NCBI RefSeq assembly: GCF_004799325.1
Contig: NZ_SSMD01000002.1
Coordinates: 62,001 to 126,000 of the forward strand
DNA length: 64,000 nucleotides
From: Thalassobius vesicularis
GTDB lineage: Bacteria > Pseudomonadota > Alphaproteobacteria > Rhodobacterales > Rhodobacteraceae
Reading direction: 5' to 3'
Below are positions 54,792 through 63,946 of this stretch, in pieces. The position numbers and the translations under genes were made by a program. Positions within the stretch are counted from its first letter, which is position 1. Each line of letters begins with the position of its first letter. Below the pieces are notes generated by a model. It saw only the letters and a program-made list of their open reading frames with translations, was not told the DNA's origin and did not search any database.

Positions 54792-55160
54792 TTACCCCTC
54801 CGCAAAAGTCAGGTCATAGCCGGGCATCAGGTCGACCAGGTACAGGTCGGTGCTGGTGCCCAGCAAGGTCTCGGCCGTTGTTGCCACGGCATCGGGCGGG
54901 TTCACCCCAATCCACAGACCGGCCACGCCCGCCGTCGCCAGCCCGGCCACTGCGGGCCAGCCCCCGACGGCATTCAGGAACTGCCGCAGGCGCGAGGTTC
55001 GGCGCGGCGGCGCGGCTCGCATCGGCGCAGGCTGCATCGCGATCGCATCCGCCATCACCCGCGCCATCAGCTCGGGCGAGGGATCAGCCGCCTGCCCCCG
55101 TGCCTCGGCGAACAGGGCGTCCAGATCGAATTCTGCGGGTTTCTTGTCCATGTCAGTCAT
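54792..55160 (-). CDS. probable anti-sigma factor (single-span)
   Basis: This 122-residue protein has a cytosolic N-terminal half (FDLDALFAEARGQAADPSPE, MARVMADAIAMQ), a basic stretch (RAAPPRRTSRLRQFLNAVGG) and one transmembrane segment near residue 78 (WPAVAGLATAGVAGLWIGVN), followed by a periplasmic tail. The start overlaps the sigma gene stop by 8 bases, which strongly suggests it inhibits that sigma factor. A second in-frame ATG is at 55151. Confidence 0.7.
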   Translation of the reverse strand: MTDMDKKPAEFDLDALFAEARGQAADPSPELMARVMADAIAMQPAPMRAAPPRRTSRLRQFLNAVGGWPAVAGLATAGVAGLWIGVNPPDAVATTAETLLGTSTDLYLVDLMPGYDLTFAEG

Positions 55161-55737
55161 CCGTATACCCCAATTCTTCGCGCCGGCCGGCCAGAATGGC
55201 GGTCAACGCGCGTTTGCCCCGTGCGGTCAGACTTTCGACCGCCTCGGTGCTGATCTCCAGTATCTCCGCGATCTCGGGGTTTCCCAACCCTTCGATATGG
55301 CGCAGCACCACCGCCTGACGCTGCCGCTCGGGCAGCTGGGCAAGCGCGTCCTGCAACGCGGTCATCCGTGCGGCCTGCTGCATTTCCCCGGCGACGTCCG
55401 GGCGGTCGTCCTCTGGCTCGGGGACCGAGTCCAGATCCACGCTGCGCGACCGCCTTAGCCGGTCGGTGCACAGGTTGGCCACCACGCGGTACAGCCAGGT
55501 CGTGACCTTGGCCTCGCCCTGCCGCCAGTCCGGCGCGATCTTCCACAGCCGCAGCATCGCCTCTTGCGCGATGTCCTCGGCCTCGGCGCGGTCGCCCAGC
55601 ATGCGCATCGCCTGTCCAAAGGCCCGCGGCGTCATCCGGACGTTCAGACTGCGCGCAGCGTCGCCGTCCCCATTGGCATAGAGCACCAGCAGGGCTTCGT
55701 CCGACACATCCGCATAGGCATCAAAGGGCATACTCAT
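55153..55737 (-). CDS. ECF-family RNA polymerase sigma factor
   Basis: A 194-residue sigma factor. Region 2 includes FGQAMRMLGDRAEAEDIAQE and AMLRLWKIAPDWRQGEAKVT. Region 4 includes LPERQRQAVVLRHIEGLGNP and EIAEILEISTEAVESLTARG. The N-terminal ATYADVSDEALLVLYANGD-like opening is typical of this group. The start is ATG 55737 (AAGGA upstream). The downstream genes are an anti-sigma and a heavy-metal-sensor-like protein. The EF-hand gene upstream is read in the same direction. Confidence 0.92.
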   Translation of the reverse strand: MSMPFDAYADVSDEALLVLYANGDGDAARSLNVRMTPRAFGQAMRMLGDRAEAEDIAQEAMLRLWKIAPDWRQGEAKVTTWLYRVVANLCTDRLRRSRSVDLDSVPEPEDDRPDVAGEMQQAARMTALQDALAQLPERQRQAVVLRHIEGLGNPEIAEILEISTEAVESLTARGKRALTAILAGRREELGYTDD

Positions 55738-55830
55738 CGTCCTTTTGCCGTATCCTTTTGGCAGCCCGAGGGCAATCGTCAGCCCCCCATTCGGGCCGGG
55801 GGCGGTCGCCCGCCCCCGCACCGGCTCGTC

Positions 55831-56454
55831 TTATTGCTTGGGCTGCATCGGGCAATCGCCGTTGCCACCCATGCCTTTGCCCATGCCCATGCCGCGGCCG
55901 TCATGGTCGCCATGGCGCATCATGCGGCCATCGTGATCGCCGTCACGCATCATCCGGCCGTTGTGGTCGCCCTTGCCGGGGCCAAAGCCGCGCTGCTCCA
56001 TGCGGTCCTGCATCTGGGCGAATTCCTCGGTCGAGATCGCCCCGTCGCCGTCCTTGTCCAGGCGCTGCAGCATCATGCCCTTGTTCTTGGGTTGCATTTC
56101 CTCGTAGCTCAGCTTGCCGTCGTCATTGGCGTCGCGGTCCACGATCATGTGCTTGGCGCGGTTGGTCATGCGCTCGGCCATCTTGGCCTGCATCTGGGCC
56201 GCCATTTCCTCGGCGCTCAGGCTGCCATCCTTGTCGGCGTCAGCGGCGTCGAACTTGGCCTTGAAGTGGGCCGCGATCTCGGCCTCGGTGATCTTGCCGT
56301 CCTTGTCGGCGTCCACCTCTTCAAAGGTGAACATCTGGCCGCGCGGGCCGTCGAACCCGCCCATGCGGTGCTCTTTGCCCCAGGCAAATGCGGCGCCTGC
56401 GCCAGCGGTCAGGGTCAGGGCGGCGACAGTCGAGATCAGAATTGCGCGTTTCAT
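55831..56454 (-). CDS. secreted EF-hand calcium-binding protein
   Basis: A 207-residue exported protein (signal MKRAILISTVAALTLTAGAG...AFA). Four EF-hand loops are visible: DADKDGKITEAE (about 48-59), DADKDGSLSAEE, DRDANDDGKLSYEE and DKDGDGAISTEE (about 135-146). The tail is Gly/Met/His/Asp-rich with repeated GDHDGR units (about 165-195), which may bind metal. It lies 94 bases upstream of the sigma gene on the same strand. It resembles the calmodulin-like/EfhP type of envelope proteins. Confidence 0.88.
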   Translation of the reverse strand: MKRAILISTVAALTLTAGAGAAFAWGKEHRMGGFDGPRGQMFTFEEVDADKDGKITEAEIAAHFKAKFDAADADKDGSLSAEEMAAQMQAKMAERMTNRAKHMIVDRDANDDGKLSYEEMQPKNKGMMLQRLDKDGDGAISTEEFAQMQDRMEQRGFGPGKGDHNGRMMRDGDHDGRMMRHGDHDGRGMGMGKGMGGNGDCPMQPKQ

Positions 56455-56695
56455 GTGCGGTTCTCCGTTTTCTGAGTTGTGTCGAAACCGGCCTCTCAGC
56501 TCGTTTTCTGATCACTAAACGCGGCCCGTTGCCCATTCCGTCGCCCTGAAACGTAAAAAATATTCCAACTCACGCATCCGTGACATGGGGGTGAACGGGG
56601 TTTTGCGACATCGGGACGCAAGGACACTGCGCACCCTTTATATTCCATCTCTGATGCACCAATTTGCACGGCTTGAGGGAAACGCGAGGGAACCC

Positions 56696-57082
56696 ATGTC
56701 CGACACCGTTCACATCGAGGAACGCGAAACCTGGCCGGCAATCGTGAACGGCTGGAGGCGAAAATGCCCGTCCTGCGGCAGCGGGCCGATGCTCAAGGGC
56801 TATCTGTCCGTGCGCAAGGCCTGCCCGGTCTGCAAAGAGGAATTCCACCATCACCGCGCCGATGACGGCCCGGCCTACCTGACGATTCTGATCGTGGGCC
56901 ACCTGATGGCGCCCCTGCTGTTGCTGGTGTTTGAAACCTGGCGGCCGGAACCGCTGGTGCTGTTCACCATTTTCGCCATTGGCACGGTCGCGCTGTCGCT
57001 CTACCTTCTTCCTCGGTTGAAGGGGGCGTTGATCGGGTTCCAGTGGGCGCGTGGCATGCACGGGTTCGGGCGTGCCGGATAA
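56696..57082 (+). CDS. DUF983 membrane protein with zinc-ribbon-like N-terminus
   Basis: A 128-residue protein. Two CxxC pairs (RRKCPSCGSGPMLKG and RKACPVCKEEF, about residues 24-51) form a probable zinc ribbon. Two transmembrane helices follow (AYLTILIVGHLMAPLLLLVF and VLFTIFAIGTVALSLYLLPR), with a final GFQWARGMHGFG. This is the DUF983 layout. The start is ATG 56696. It precedes the NUDIX gene by 20 bases, so the two are likely co-transcribed. Confidence 0.85.
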   Translation: MSDTVHIEERETWPAIVNGWRRKCPSCGSGPMLKGYLSVRKACPVCKEEFHHHRADDGPAYLTILIVGHLMAPLLLLVFETWRPEPLVLFTIFAIGTVALSLYLLPRLKGALIGFQWARGMHGFGRAG

Positions 57083-57102
57083 CCCCCCGCGAGGGAGGAT
57101 AC

Positions 57103-57810
57103 ATGACCATAGACAAGACCGCGATCCGCGACGCCGCCACGGTGATCGTGCTGCGCGACAGACTGAATGACCCACATGTTTTGATGGGCCAACGCGGTGC
57201 CCAAGCCGCGTTCATGCCCAACAAGTTCGTGTTTCCGGGGGGTGCCGTGGACAAGGCCGACGCCGATGTTCCGCTGGCCACCCAGATGCCGCATGTCTGC
57301 CGTGACCGCCTGCTCGAAGACACCGAGCGTGACCTGACGCACGCCCTGTCCGTCGCCGCGATCCGCGAGCTGTGGGAAGAAACCGGCCTGATCCTGGGTC
57401 AGCGCGGTGCCTGGGACGGCACTCCGCCCGAGGATTGGGTCAGCTTCGCCGCCACCGGCCACGTGCCTTCGGCGCATCCGCTGCAATTCGTGTTCCGCGC
57501 CATCACCCCTCCGGGTCGGCCGCGCCGGTTCGATGCGCGTTTCTTCATGATCGACGCCGACGAAATCGCCAGCGATCTGGACGATTTCGACGCCGCCTGT
57601 GACGAGCTTTCGCACCTGCAATGGATCCCGCTGCCCAAGGTGCGCGAGTTCGACCTGCCCTTCATCACCGAGGTCGTCCTGGCCGAAGTCGCCAAGCGCG
57701 CCCACGACCTGACGCCGCCGGATTCGGTGCCGTTCTTCAAGAACAACGAAGAGGCAAACCTGTTCCTGCGCCTTAAAGGAGTAGGACCAATGACAGGACA
57801 GAAGCGCTGA
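57103..57810 (+). CDS. NUDIX hydrolase (NUDT19/RP2-like)
   Basis: A 235-residue hydrolase. The Nudix box is split by an insert: FVFPGGAVDKAD near residue 46 and AAIRELWEETGLIL near residue 88, giving the G..E and REUxEE parts. The long insert between the halves and the later FDARFFMIDADE are typical of the NUDT19 (CoA/acyl-CoA hydrolase) group. The start is ATG 57103 (GGGAGG). The last 38 bases overlap the convergent DMT gene. Confidence 0.85.
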   Translation: MTIDKTAIRDAATVIVLRDRLNDPHVLMGQRGAQAAFMPNKFVFPGGAVDKADADVPLATQMPHVCRDRLLEDTERDLTHALSVAAIRELWEETGLILGQRGAWDGTPPEDWVSFAATGHVPSAHPLQFVFRAITPPGRPRRFDARFFMIDADEIASDLDDFDAACDELSHLQWIPLPKVREFDLPFITEVVLAEVAKRAHDLTPPDSVPFFKNNEEANLFLRLKGVGPMTGQKR

Positions 57811-58669
57811 TAAGCGCGATCCCGGCGCCTTCGCGCCGGGTGATCTTCTCTTTGAAGACCAGCACCGAGGCGGCGATCGAAAAGATCACCTCGACCTGCC
57901 CCACAGCAAAGACATAGGCCGCGTTCATCAGCGTAAAGGCGGTGAACCAGCCAAGGCTGCCACCCAGACTGGCCAGCCCCATCCACACGGATTTTCGCCA
58001 CGACCCCAAGACCTTGGCCAATTGACCCGGCTCGCGCCAGCCGATCCACAGGCTCAGCCCCAGCGCCTGAGAGGTCGTCACCACCGCCAAGGACGCCAGC
58101 GCCCGCATCAACGGGTCGTCGCTGGCCACCTCCAGCGTGGCACCACGATAGCCCACCGCCGAGACCGCGAAAAACGCCCCCGACAGCAGCCCCAGCCCCG
58201 CGCTGCGGTTCCAGAACCTGCGCCAGCCGGCGGCGCCCCCGGGCACGTCCGACAGCACCAGAACGCCGACCAGCCCCAAAAGGATCGCCACCATCCCACC
58301 CAATGACACCGTGTCGCCCAGCACGACAAAGCCCACCAGCGCGGTCTGCACGACCTCGGTTTTCTTGAAGGTGATCCCCACCGCGAAATTGCGCCGCGCG
58401 AACAGCGCCACCACGCACCATGTCGCCAGCACCTGTGCCAGCGCGCCGCTCCATGCGTAGGTCAGGAACATCGGCCCGACCGCAGGCACCCCCTGCCCGC
58501 GCCAGCTGACGTAGCCCACCGCAATCGTCACCACGAACGGGGCCGAGAACAGGAACCGCGCAAGCGTCGCGCCCCCCGCCGACAGCGTCCCCATCGCCAG
58601 CATCTTTTGCAGCATGAAGCGCAGAGTCTGGAACGCCGCCGCCGCGATGGAAATCAGAACCCAGGCCAT
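57773..58669 (-). CDS. EamA/DMT-family transporter
   Basis: A 298-residue inner-membrane protein with about ten helices (AWVLISIAAAAFQTLRFMLQ at the start; PMFLTYAWSGALAQVLATWC; VEVIFSIAASVLVFKEKITR at the end). The VLGDTVSLGGMVAILLGLVG helix and the KEKITRREGAGIALI tail follow the DMT layout. The substrate is unknown. The 3' end overlaps the NUDIX gene. Confidence 0.82.
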   Translation of the reverse strand: MAWVLISIAAAAFQTLRFMLQKMLAMGTLSAGGATLARFLFSAPFVVTIAVGYVSWRGQGVPAVGPMFLTYAWSGALAQVLATWCVVALFARRNFAVGITFKKTEVVQTALVGFVVLGDTVSLGGMVAILLGLVGVLVLSDVPGGAAGWRRFWNRSAGLGLLSGAFFAVSAVGYRGATLEVASDDPLMRALASLAVVTTSQALGLSLWIGWREPGQLAKVLGSWRKSVWMGLASLGGSLGWFTAFTLMNAAYVFAVGQVEVIFSIAASVLVFKEKITRREGAGIALISASVLSLVLLL

Positions 58670-58682
58670 GACCTACCCTTTA

Positions 58683-58704
58683 CCGGAGCACTTGCATGCT
58701 CCGG
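58683..58704. other. hairpin between DMT and Cys-rich lipoprotein genes
   Basis: CCGGAGCA and TGCTCCGG are perfect 8-bp arms with a 6-base loop. It lies 26 bases past the stop of the minus-strand lipoprotein gene and 14 bases before the DMT start. It has no strong T tail, so it is a weak terminator at best. Confidence 0.45.
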
Positions 58705-58729
58705 CTTTGGCATGTCCGGGCGGGCCGCG

Positions 58730-59053
58730 TCAATCGACGCAGATCTCGACCTTCTTGCCCTTTTCGTCCAGGTAGCTGTAGCAGCCGAACATCGGGGACA
58801 CCTTGTTGCAGGTCCGCGTGTCCGCCAGACAGGTGTCCGTACAATCGGTAGCCTTGCGGCAGGATTTGCCGGCGTCCGGGTTCTCGGTAAAGCAGATATA
58901 TTCCGGCGAGAAGATGCCCCCCGGCGCATAGGTGCCGCCAGCGGCCTCGCACGCGGCTTTCTTTGCGGGGATCGATTTGGGGCCCGGCGGGTCGTCTTGC
59001 GGCAGGCAGCCTGCCAGCGCCAACACCCCCAGAACCAGCATGAATTTCTTCAT
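58730..59053 (-). CDS. small cysteine-rich lipoprotein
   Basis: A 107-residue lipoprotein with signal MKKFMLVLGVLALAGCLPQ (lipobox LAGC). The mature part has nine more Cys: in KAACEA, YICFTE, KSCRKATDCTDTCLAD, TRTCNK, FGCYSY and EICVD. They suggest several disulfides. The Asp/Gly/Lys-rich N-terminus (DDPPGPKSIPAKKA) is a tether. Function unknown; it is exported to the envelope. Confidence 0.75.
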   Translation of the reverse strand: MKKFMLVLGVLALAGCLPQDDPPGPKSIPAKKAACEAAGGTYAPGGIFSPEYICFTENPDAGKSCRKATDCTDTCLADTRTCNKVSPMFGCYSYLDEKGKKVEICVD

Positions 59054-59119
59054 TTTGCCCCTCCATTGGCTGTTCTGTCCGGGCCCAGCTTACGCCTGCC
59101 GGGCCCAGAGTAAACAGTT

Positions 59120-60166
59120 TCAGAACGGCATGGGGTGCGACTTGTGCGCCTCGTCCAGCTCCTTCAGGACCTCGTCGGACAGGGTGACATCGGCCGCTTT
59201 CAGCGCGTGGTCCAGCTGTTCAAGCGTGGTCGCCCCGAAGATGACCGAGGTCATGAACGGCCGCCCCGCCGCCCAGGCCAGCGCCATATGCACCGGGTCC
59301 AGCCCGTGGCGGGCGGCGATCGCCAGATAGGCGTCGACGGCGGCGAACACCCGGTCGGTCTTGCGCCCGCCCAACCCCGGCACCAGCGACATGCGCGAGC
59401 CTTCGGGGACGTGGTTGTGCTGGTATTTCCCGGTCAGCAGGCCCACCGCCAGCGGCGAATAGGCCAGCAGGCCGATGTCTTCATTCGCGGCCACCTCGGC
59501 CAGATCGGTGTCGAACAGACGGCACATCAGCGAGTATTCGTTCTGCACCGAGGCAACGCGAGGCCCGCCGACACGCTCGGCCACGTTCGCCCACATCGTG
59601 CAGCCCCAGGCGCTTTCGTTCGACAGGCCGAAATGGCGGATATTGCCCTTTTCGACCTGACGCTGCAGCGCGTCCAGCGCGTCCTCCATATGGGCGATGG
59701 TGGTAGCGCGGTCCTGCCCCGACGCGTCATAGCCCCAGTTCTTGCGGAACATGTAGCTGCCGCGATTGGGCCAGTGGAATTGATAGAGGTCGATATAGTC
59801 GGTCTGCAGCCGCTTCAGCGACCCTTCGATCGCGCCCGGAATGGTGGCCGAGGTGATCGGCGCGCCATCGCGCACAGCCGCCAGCCCCTCGCCCGAATGC
59901 TTGGTGGCCAGAATGAAATCGCCCCGCCGCGCGCGGTTGGCAGCGTTCCAGGTGCCGATGATTTCCTCGGTCCGGCCCACGGTTTCCTTGGACACCGGGT
60001 TCACCGGATACATCTCGGCGGTGTCGATGAAGTTGATCCCCCGCGCCAGCGCCATGTCGATCTGCGCATGGCCCACCGCTTCGGTGGTCTGGGTGCCAAA
60101 GGTCATGGTGCCAAGGCAAAGGTCGGTCACATCCAGGCCCGTGCGGCCCAGCGGTCTGGTCTTCAT
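59120..60166 (-). CDS. aldo/keto reductase (Tas-like)
   Basis: A 348-residue NADPH-dependent oxidoreductase starting MKTRPLGRTGLDVTDLCLGT. The catalytic residues are visible: Asp in NFIDTAEMYPV, Tyr in the same segment (AEMYP), Lys in FILATKHSGEG and His in LYQFHWPNRG. The C-terminal VIFGATTLEQLDHAL binds NADPH. The MTFGTQTTEAVGHAQIDMAL opening resembles E. coli Tas. The substrate is undetermined. Confidence 0.9.
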   Translation of the reverse strand: MKTRPLGRTGLDVTDLCLGTMTFGTQTTEAVGHAQIDMALARGINFIDTAEMYPVNPVSKETVGRTEEIIGTWNAANRARRGDFILATKHSGEGLAAVRDGAPITSATIPGAIEGSLKRLQTDYIDLYQFHWPNRGSYMFRKNWGYDASGQDRATTIAHMEDALDALQRQVEKGNIRHFGLSNESAWGCTMWANVAERVGGPRVASVQNEYSLMCRLFDTDLAEVAANEDIGLLAYSPLAVGLLTGKYQHNHVPEGSRMSLVPGLGGRKTDRVFAAVDAYLAIAARHGLDPVHMALAWAAGRPFMTSVIFGATTLEQLDHALKAADVTLSDEVLKELDEAHKSHPMPF

Positions 60167-60202
60167 TGTGTTGCTCCCGTCGGTTCACTGCCCGGGAACA
60201 TA

Positions 60203-60231
60203 CCCCGGCTGATCGAAAAGACCAGCCGGGG
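60203..60231 (-). terminator. possible terminator hairpin past the DsrE-like gene
   Basis: CCCCGGCTGGTC pairs with GATCAGCCGGGG on the minus strand (12 bp, one G-T pair) around a TTTTC loop. It lies 9 bases after the stop at 60240. The T tail is missing on the minus strand, though TTTTT lies on the plus side. Confidence 0.5.
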
Positions 60232-60239
60232 CCGGGTTT

Positions 60240-60671
60240 TTACGGTTTGACGTAGGCGTAGCCGTCCTCTTGCAGTTCGACCAGGCGCACCACGCCCGAG
60301 GGCACGACCTGCGCCTCTTCCATCACCGACAGCTCCTTGCCGGCTTTCTTGCTCATCTTGGCCAACGTGTTGCCGCAGGCCGAGAATTGCAGGTGATCCA
60401 GCCCCAGATGCATGGTTTTCACGCGCTCCTCGACCGGGCTTTGGCCCGGCATCAGCATGATCAGGCCGGGGCCGTAGGCGACCAGCTCGACCGTGACGTC
60501 ATCACCCTTGGATTTGTAGTAGGAGACGACGTTCTCGATATTGTTCAGTGCGATGTTCATCACCTGTGCGTCACCGCTGTTCACGTGAACGGCGATCTTG
60601 TGCATCACGCCTTCGGCCCAGGCAAAAACCGGGGCACCGGCCAGAACGGCCGCCAAAATGAGTTTTTTCAT
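60240..60671 (-). CDS. periplasmic DsrE/DsrF-like protein
   Basis: A 143-residue exported protein with signal MKKLILAAVLAGAPVFAWAE. The DsrE-fold core is IAVHVNSGDAQVMNIALNNI, VTVELVAYGPGLIMLMPGQS, LQFSACGNTLAKMSKKAGKE, with one Cys in SACGNT where DsrE-family proteins have their active Cys. It ends in VPSGVVRLVELQEDGYAYVKP. A role in sulfur transfer or redox in the periplasm is only inferred by fold. Confidence 0.82.
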   Translation of the reverse strand: MKKLILAAVLAGAPVFAWAEGVMHKIAVHVNSGDAQVMNIALNNIENVVSYYKSKGDDVTVELVAYGPGLIMLMPGQSPVEERVKTMHLGLDHLQFSACGNTLAKMSKKAGKELSVMEEAQVVPSGVVRLVELQEDGYAYVKP

Positions 60672-60754
60672 GCGGATTCCTCCCTATTCGCATGGGGTTA
60701 CGATACGCGGATTCCGGAATATGTCACCGGGATTTTTTGCGGACTGGCCGCGCA

Positions 60755-60817
60755 GGGGGCGCTGCCCCCACCGGCGCCTTTGGCGCCGCCCCCGGAGTAT
60801 TTCGGTCAGAAAGAAGC
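60755..60817 (+). repeat. dispersed intergenic repeat, long form, copy 4
   Basis: The order is GGGGGCGCTGCCCCC, then the hairpin GGCGCC-TTT-GGCGCC, then GCCCCCGGAGTATTTCGG and TCAGAAAGAAGC. It lies in the 219-base gap between two divergently oriented genes, so it cannot act as a terminator for either. Confidence 0.8.
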
Positions 60818-60890
60818 GCAAAGGCGCGGCGTGGGTGGGGCGGCGTGGAAAATCCTTGCCTTCGGCGCGCAATGGGTCAGGGTTGATGAC

Positions 60891-62108
60891 ATGCGCCTGA
60901 TGATTTCCTTTGCCGCCCTGTTCCTGTCCGTGATCCTGTTGCAGCTGTCTTCGGGCGGCGTGGGGCCGTTGGATGCGCTTTCGGGCTCGGCTTTGGGGTT
61001 CAGCACGGGGCAGATCGGTTTGCTGGGCTCGTCGCATTTCCTGGGGTTTTTCCTGGGCTGCTGGTGGGCGCCGCGCCTGATGGGAAGCGTCGGGCATTCG
61101 CGGGCGTTTGCGGCGTTTACCGCCGCCGGGGCGATCGGGCTGATGGCGCATATGATGCTGGTCGGGCCGCTGGAATGGGCGATCATGCGGGCGGCGACGG
61201 GGCTGTGCGTGGCGGGCTGTTACACGATCATCGAGGCCTGGTTGCAGGCCAAGGTCACGAACGAGACGCGCGGGCGGGCGATGGGCGTTTACCGCGTCGT
61301 GGACATGGGCGGATCGCTGGTATCGCAGATGTTGATCTCGGTTTTGGCACCGGCAAGTTATGTGTCTTACAACCTGCTGGCCATACTGTGTTGCGCGGCC
61401 CTGGTGCCGCTGACCCTGACCCGGGCCGAGCAGCCCGAGACCCCCGATGCCCCGCGCCTGCGCCCGATGCTGCCGGTCAGGCGCTCGCCCCTGGCGGCGG
61501 CTGGGGTGGTGGTGGCGGCGCTGTCCAGCGCCTCGTTCCGGATGGTGGGGCCGGTTTATGGCCAGAAGGTCGGCCTGCCTGCCGATCAGATCGCGTGGTT
61601 CCTGGCGGCCTTTGTCGCCGGGGGGGCGATCGCGCAATATCCCGTGGGCTGGCTGGCGGACAAGTTCGACCGGCGCTGGGTGCTGATCTGGATGTCGGTG
61701 GCTGCCGTGGTGTCCTGCGCTGTCACGGCGTTGACCCACAGCCTCAGCCCCGCGGGCATTCTGCTGACCGCCTCTTTCTTTGGGCTGACGACCTTTCCGA
61801 TTTATTCCGTCTCGGCCGCCCATGCCCATGATTTCGCCGAAGATCACGAACGGATCGAGCTGTCCGCCGCGCTGATGTTCTACTTTGCGGTCGGTGCCAT
61901 TGCCGCGCCCTTGCTGGCCTCGTGGCTGATCGAGGCATACGGCCCCCCCGCCATGTTCGTCATGATCGCCGTGGGCCATGCGGTGCTGATCGTGTTCGGC
62001 CTGATCCGAATGCGCGCCCGTCCGACGCGGCGGCGTACGCGCTATGTCTGGTCGCCGCGCACCTCGTTCCTGATCGGGCGTCTGACCAGCCGGTCGCGCG
62101 ACGATTAA
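60891..62108 (+). CDS. MFS transporter
   Basis: This 405-residue protein has about twelve helices. It begins [20 protein letters not shown] and shows MFS motif A in [13 protein letters not shown] (near residue 260) and a motif-like [20 protein letters not shown]. Members of this subgroup (YcaD-like) export small molecules. The basic C-terminus ([15 protein letters not shown]) is cytosolic. I start at ATG 60891, where hydrophobicity begins. The gap upstream holds repeat copy 4. Confidence 0.85.
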   Translation: MRLMISFAALFLSVILLQLSSGGVGPLDALSGSALGFSTGQIGLLGSSHFLGFFLGCWWAPRLMGSVGHSRAFAAFTAAGAIGLMAHMMLVGPLEWAIMRAATGLCVAGCYTIIEAWLQAKVTNETRGRAMGVYRVVDMGGSLVSQMLISVLAPASYVSYNLLAILCCAALVPLTLTRAEQPETPDAPRLRPMLPVRRSPLAAAGVVVAALSSASFRMVGPVYGQKVGLPADQIAWFLAAFVAGGAIAQYPVGWLADKFDRRWVLIWMSVAAVVSCAVTALTHSLSPAGILLTASFFGLTTFPIYSVSAAHAHDFAEDHERIELSAALMFYFAVGAIAAPLLASWLIEAYGPPAMFVMIAVGHAVLIVFGLIRMRARPTRRRTRYVWSPRTSFLIGRLTSRSRDD

Positions 62109-62172
62109 CGGTGCTGGAACCCGCGCGCCCCATGCGCTAAAGGGGGCAGGAAACGGACGAAGGGCACGCGGC

Positions 62173-63885
62173 ATGGCACGGCATCTGATCACCTCGGCAA
62201 TTCCCTATATCAACGGGATCAAGCACCTGGGCAACCTGGTGGGCAGTCAGCTGCCTGCGGACCTGTTCGCCCGCTACCAGCGTGCGCGCGGCAACGAGGT
62301 GCTATTCCTGTGCTCGACCGACGAACACGGCACCCCGGCCGAGCTGGCCGCCGCCAAGGCCGGTGAACCCGTCGCCGAATACTGCGCGCGCATGCATGAC
62401 GTGCAGGCCGAGATCGCCAAGGGCTTCCGCCTGTCGTTCGACCATTTCGGCCGCTCCTCCAGCGCTGAGAACCACAAGCTGACCCAGCACCTGGCTGGCA
62501 AACTGGCCGAGGCTGGCCTGATCCGCGAAGTCAGCGAAAAGCAGATGTATTCCAAGGCCGACGGCCGCTTCCTGCCCGACCGCTATATCGAGGGCACCTG
62601 CCCGAACTGCGGCTTCGACTCGGCCCGTGGCGATCAGTGCGACAACTGCACCAAGCAGCTGGACCCGGTCGATCTGATCAATCCGCATTCCACCATCTCT
62701 GGCTCGACCGACCTGGAAATGCGCGAGACCAAGCACCTTTACCTGCGCCAAAGCCAGATGAAGGACCAGCTAGAGGCATGGATCGACTCCAAGACCGACT
62801 GGCCCGTGCTGACCACCTCGATCGCCAAGAAATGGCTGAACGACGGCGACGGCCTGCAGGATCGCGGCATCACCCGCGATCTGGACTGGGGCATTCCCGT
62901 GAAAAAGGGCGAGGAAGACTGGCCCGGCATGGAAGGCAAGGTGTTCTACGTCTGGTTCGACGCCCCCATCGAATACATCGCCTGCGCCCAGGAATGGGTG
63001 AACGCGGGCAAGGGCGACGACTGGGCCCGCTGGTGGCGCACCGACAAGGGCGCCGATGACGTGACCTATACCCAGTTCATGGGCAAGGATAACGTGCCGT
63101 TCCATACGCTTAGCTTCCCCGCCACCATGCTGGGCTGCGGCGAGCCGTGGAAGATGGTCGATTACATCAAGTCGTTCAACTACCTGAACTATGACGGCGG
63201 CCAGTTCTCTACCTCGCGCGGGCGCGGCGTGTTCATGGATCAGGCGCTGGAAATCCTGCCCGCCGATTACTGGCGCTGGTGGCTGCTCAGCCACGCGCCG
63301 GAATCCTCGGACAGCGAATTCACCTGGGAAAACTTCCAGGCCTCGGTGAACAAGGATCTGGCCGACGTGCTTGGCAACTTCGTCAGCCGCATCACCAAGT
63401 TCTGCCGCGCGAAATTCGGCGAAGTCGTCCCCGAGGGCGGCACCTACGGCGAGACCGAGCAGGCCCTGATCGCCGACCTGACCGCCAAGATCGCTGCCTA
63501 CCAGCAGTTCATGGAGGAAAAAGAGGTCCGCAAAGCCGCGCAAGAGCTGCGCGCGATCTGGGTCGCAGGGAACGAATACCTGCAATCCGCCGCGCCCTGG
63601 ACCACCTTCAAGACCGACCCCGAACAGGCCGCCGCACAGGTCCGTCTGGGCCTGAACCTGATCCGCCTTTACGCGGTGCTGTCCTCGCCCTTCATCCCGG
63701 ATGCCTCGGCCTCGATGCTGGCCGCGATGCAGACCACCGATGACGCATGGCCCGACGACGTCCCCGCCGCACTGGCCGCCCTGCCCGCCGGTCACGCCTT
63801 TACCGTGCCGGACGTTCTGTTCACCAAGATCGCGGACGAACAACGCGAGGAATGGCAGCAGCGTTTCGCGGGTATCCGCACCTGA
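62173..63885 (+). CDS. metG: methionyl-tRNA synthetase
   Basis: Class I aminoacyl-tRNA synthetase, 570 residues. The HIGH-type motif is in [15 protein letters not shown] (residues 10-24). A zinc-knuckle region [17 protein letters not shown] holds four Cys near residue 142. The KMSKS equivalent is in [10 protein letters not shown] (about residue 347). The editing/anticodon-binding C-terminal part follows. It ends before a perfect terminator whose 3' arm is also the ribosome site of the next gene. Confidence 0.97.
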   Translation: MARHLITSAIPYINGIKHLGNLVGSQLPADLFARYQRARGNEVLFLCSTDEHGTPAELAAAKAGEPVAEYCARMHDVQAEIAKGFRLSFDHFGRSSSAENHKLTQHLAGKLAEAGLIREVSEKQMYSKADGRFLPDRYIEGTCPNCGFDSARGDQCDNCTKQLDPVDLINPHSTISGSTDLEMRETKHLYLRQSQMKDQLEAWIDSKTDWPVLTTSIAKKWLNDGDGLQDRGITRDLDWGIPVKKGEEDWPGMEGKVFYVWFDAPIEYIACAQEWVNAGKGDDWARWWRTDKGADDVTYTQFMGKDNVPFHTLSFPATMLGCGEPWKMVDYIKSFNYLNYDGGQFSTSRGRGVFMDQALEILPADYWRWWLLSHAPESSDSEFTWENFQASVNKDLADVLGNFVSRITKFCRAKFGEVVPEGGTYGETEQALIADLTAKIAAYQQFMEEKEVRKAAQELRAIWVAGNEYLQSAAPWTTFKTDPEQAAAQVRLGLNLIRLYAVLSSPFIPDASASMLAAMQTTDDAWPDDVPAALAALPAGHAFTVPDVLFTKIADEQREEWQQRFAGIRT

Positions 63886-63913
63886 CACCCTTGGCCTCGG
63901 CCCGGAAACATGC

Positions 63914-63945
63914 AAACTCCCTCTCGGAAGCGAGAGGGAGTTTTT
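63914..63945 (+). terminator. metG terminator containing the ribosome site of the next gene
   Basis: A perfect 13-bp stem AAACTCCCTCTCG / CGAGAGGGAGTTT with a GAAG loop and T tail starts 29 bases after metG. Its right arm GAGAGGGAG also lies 6 bases before the next ATG at 63947, in Shine-Dalgarno position. Confidence 0.85.
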
Positions 63946-63946
63946 C

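Noticed and set aside
55870-55965. Short repeated units that could be mistaken for a CRISPR or tandem array
   Set aside because: They encode the GDHDGRMMR repeats of the EF-hand protein's tail, in frame and too short and irregular for CRISPR.
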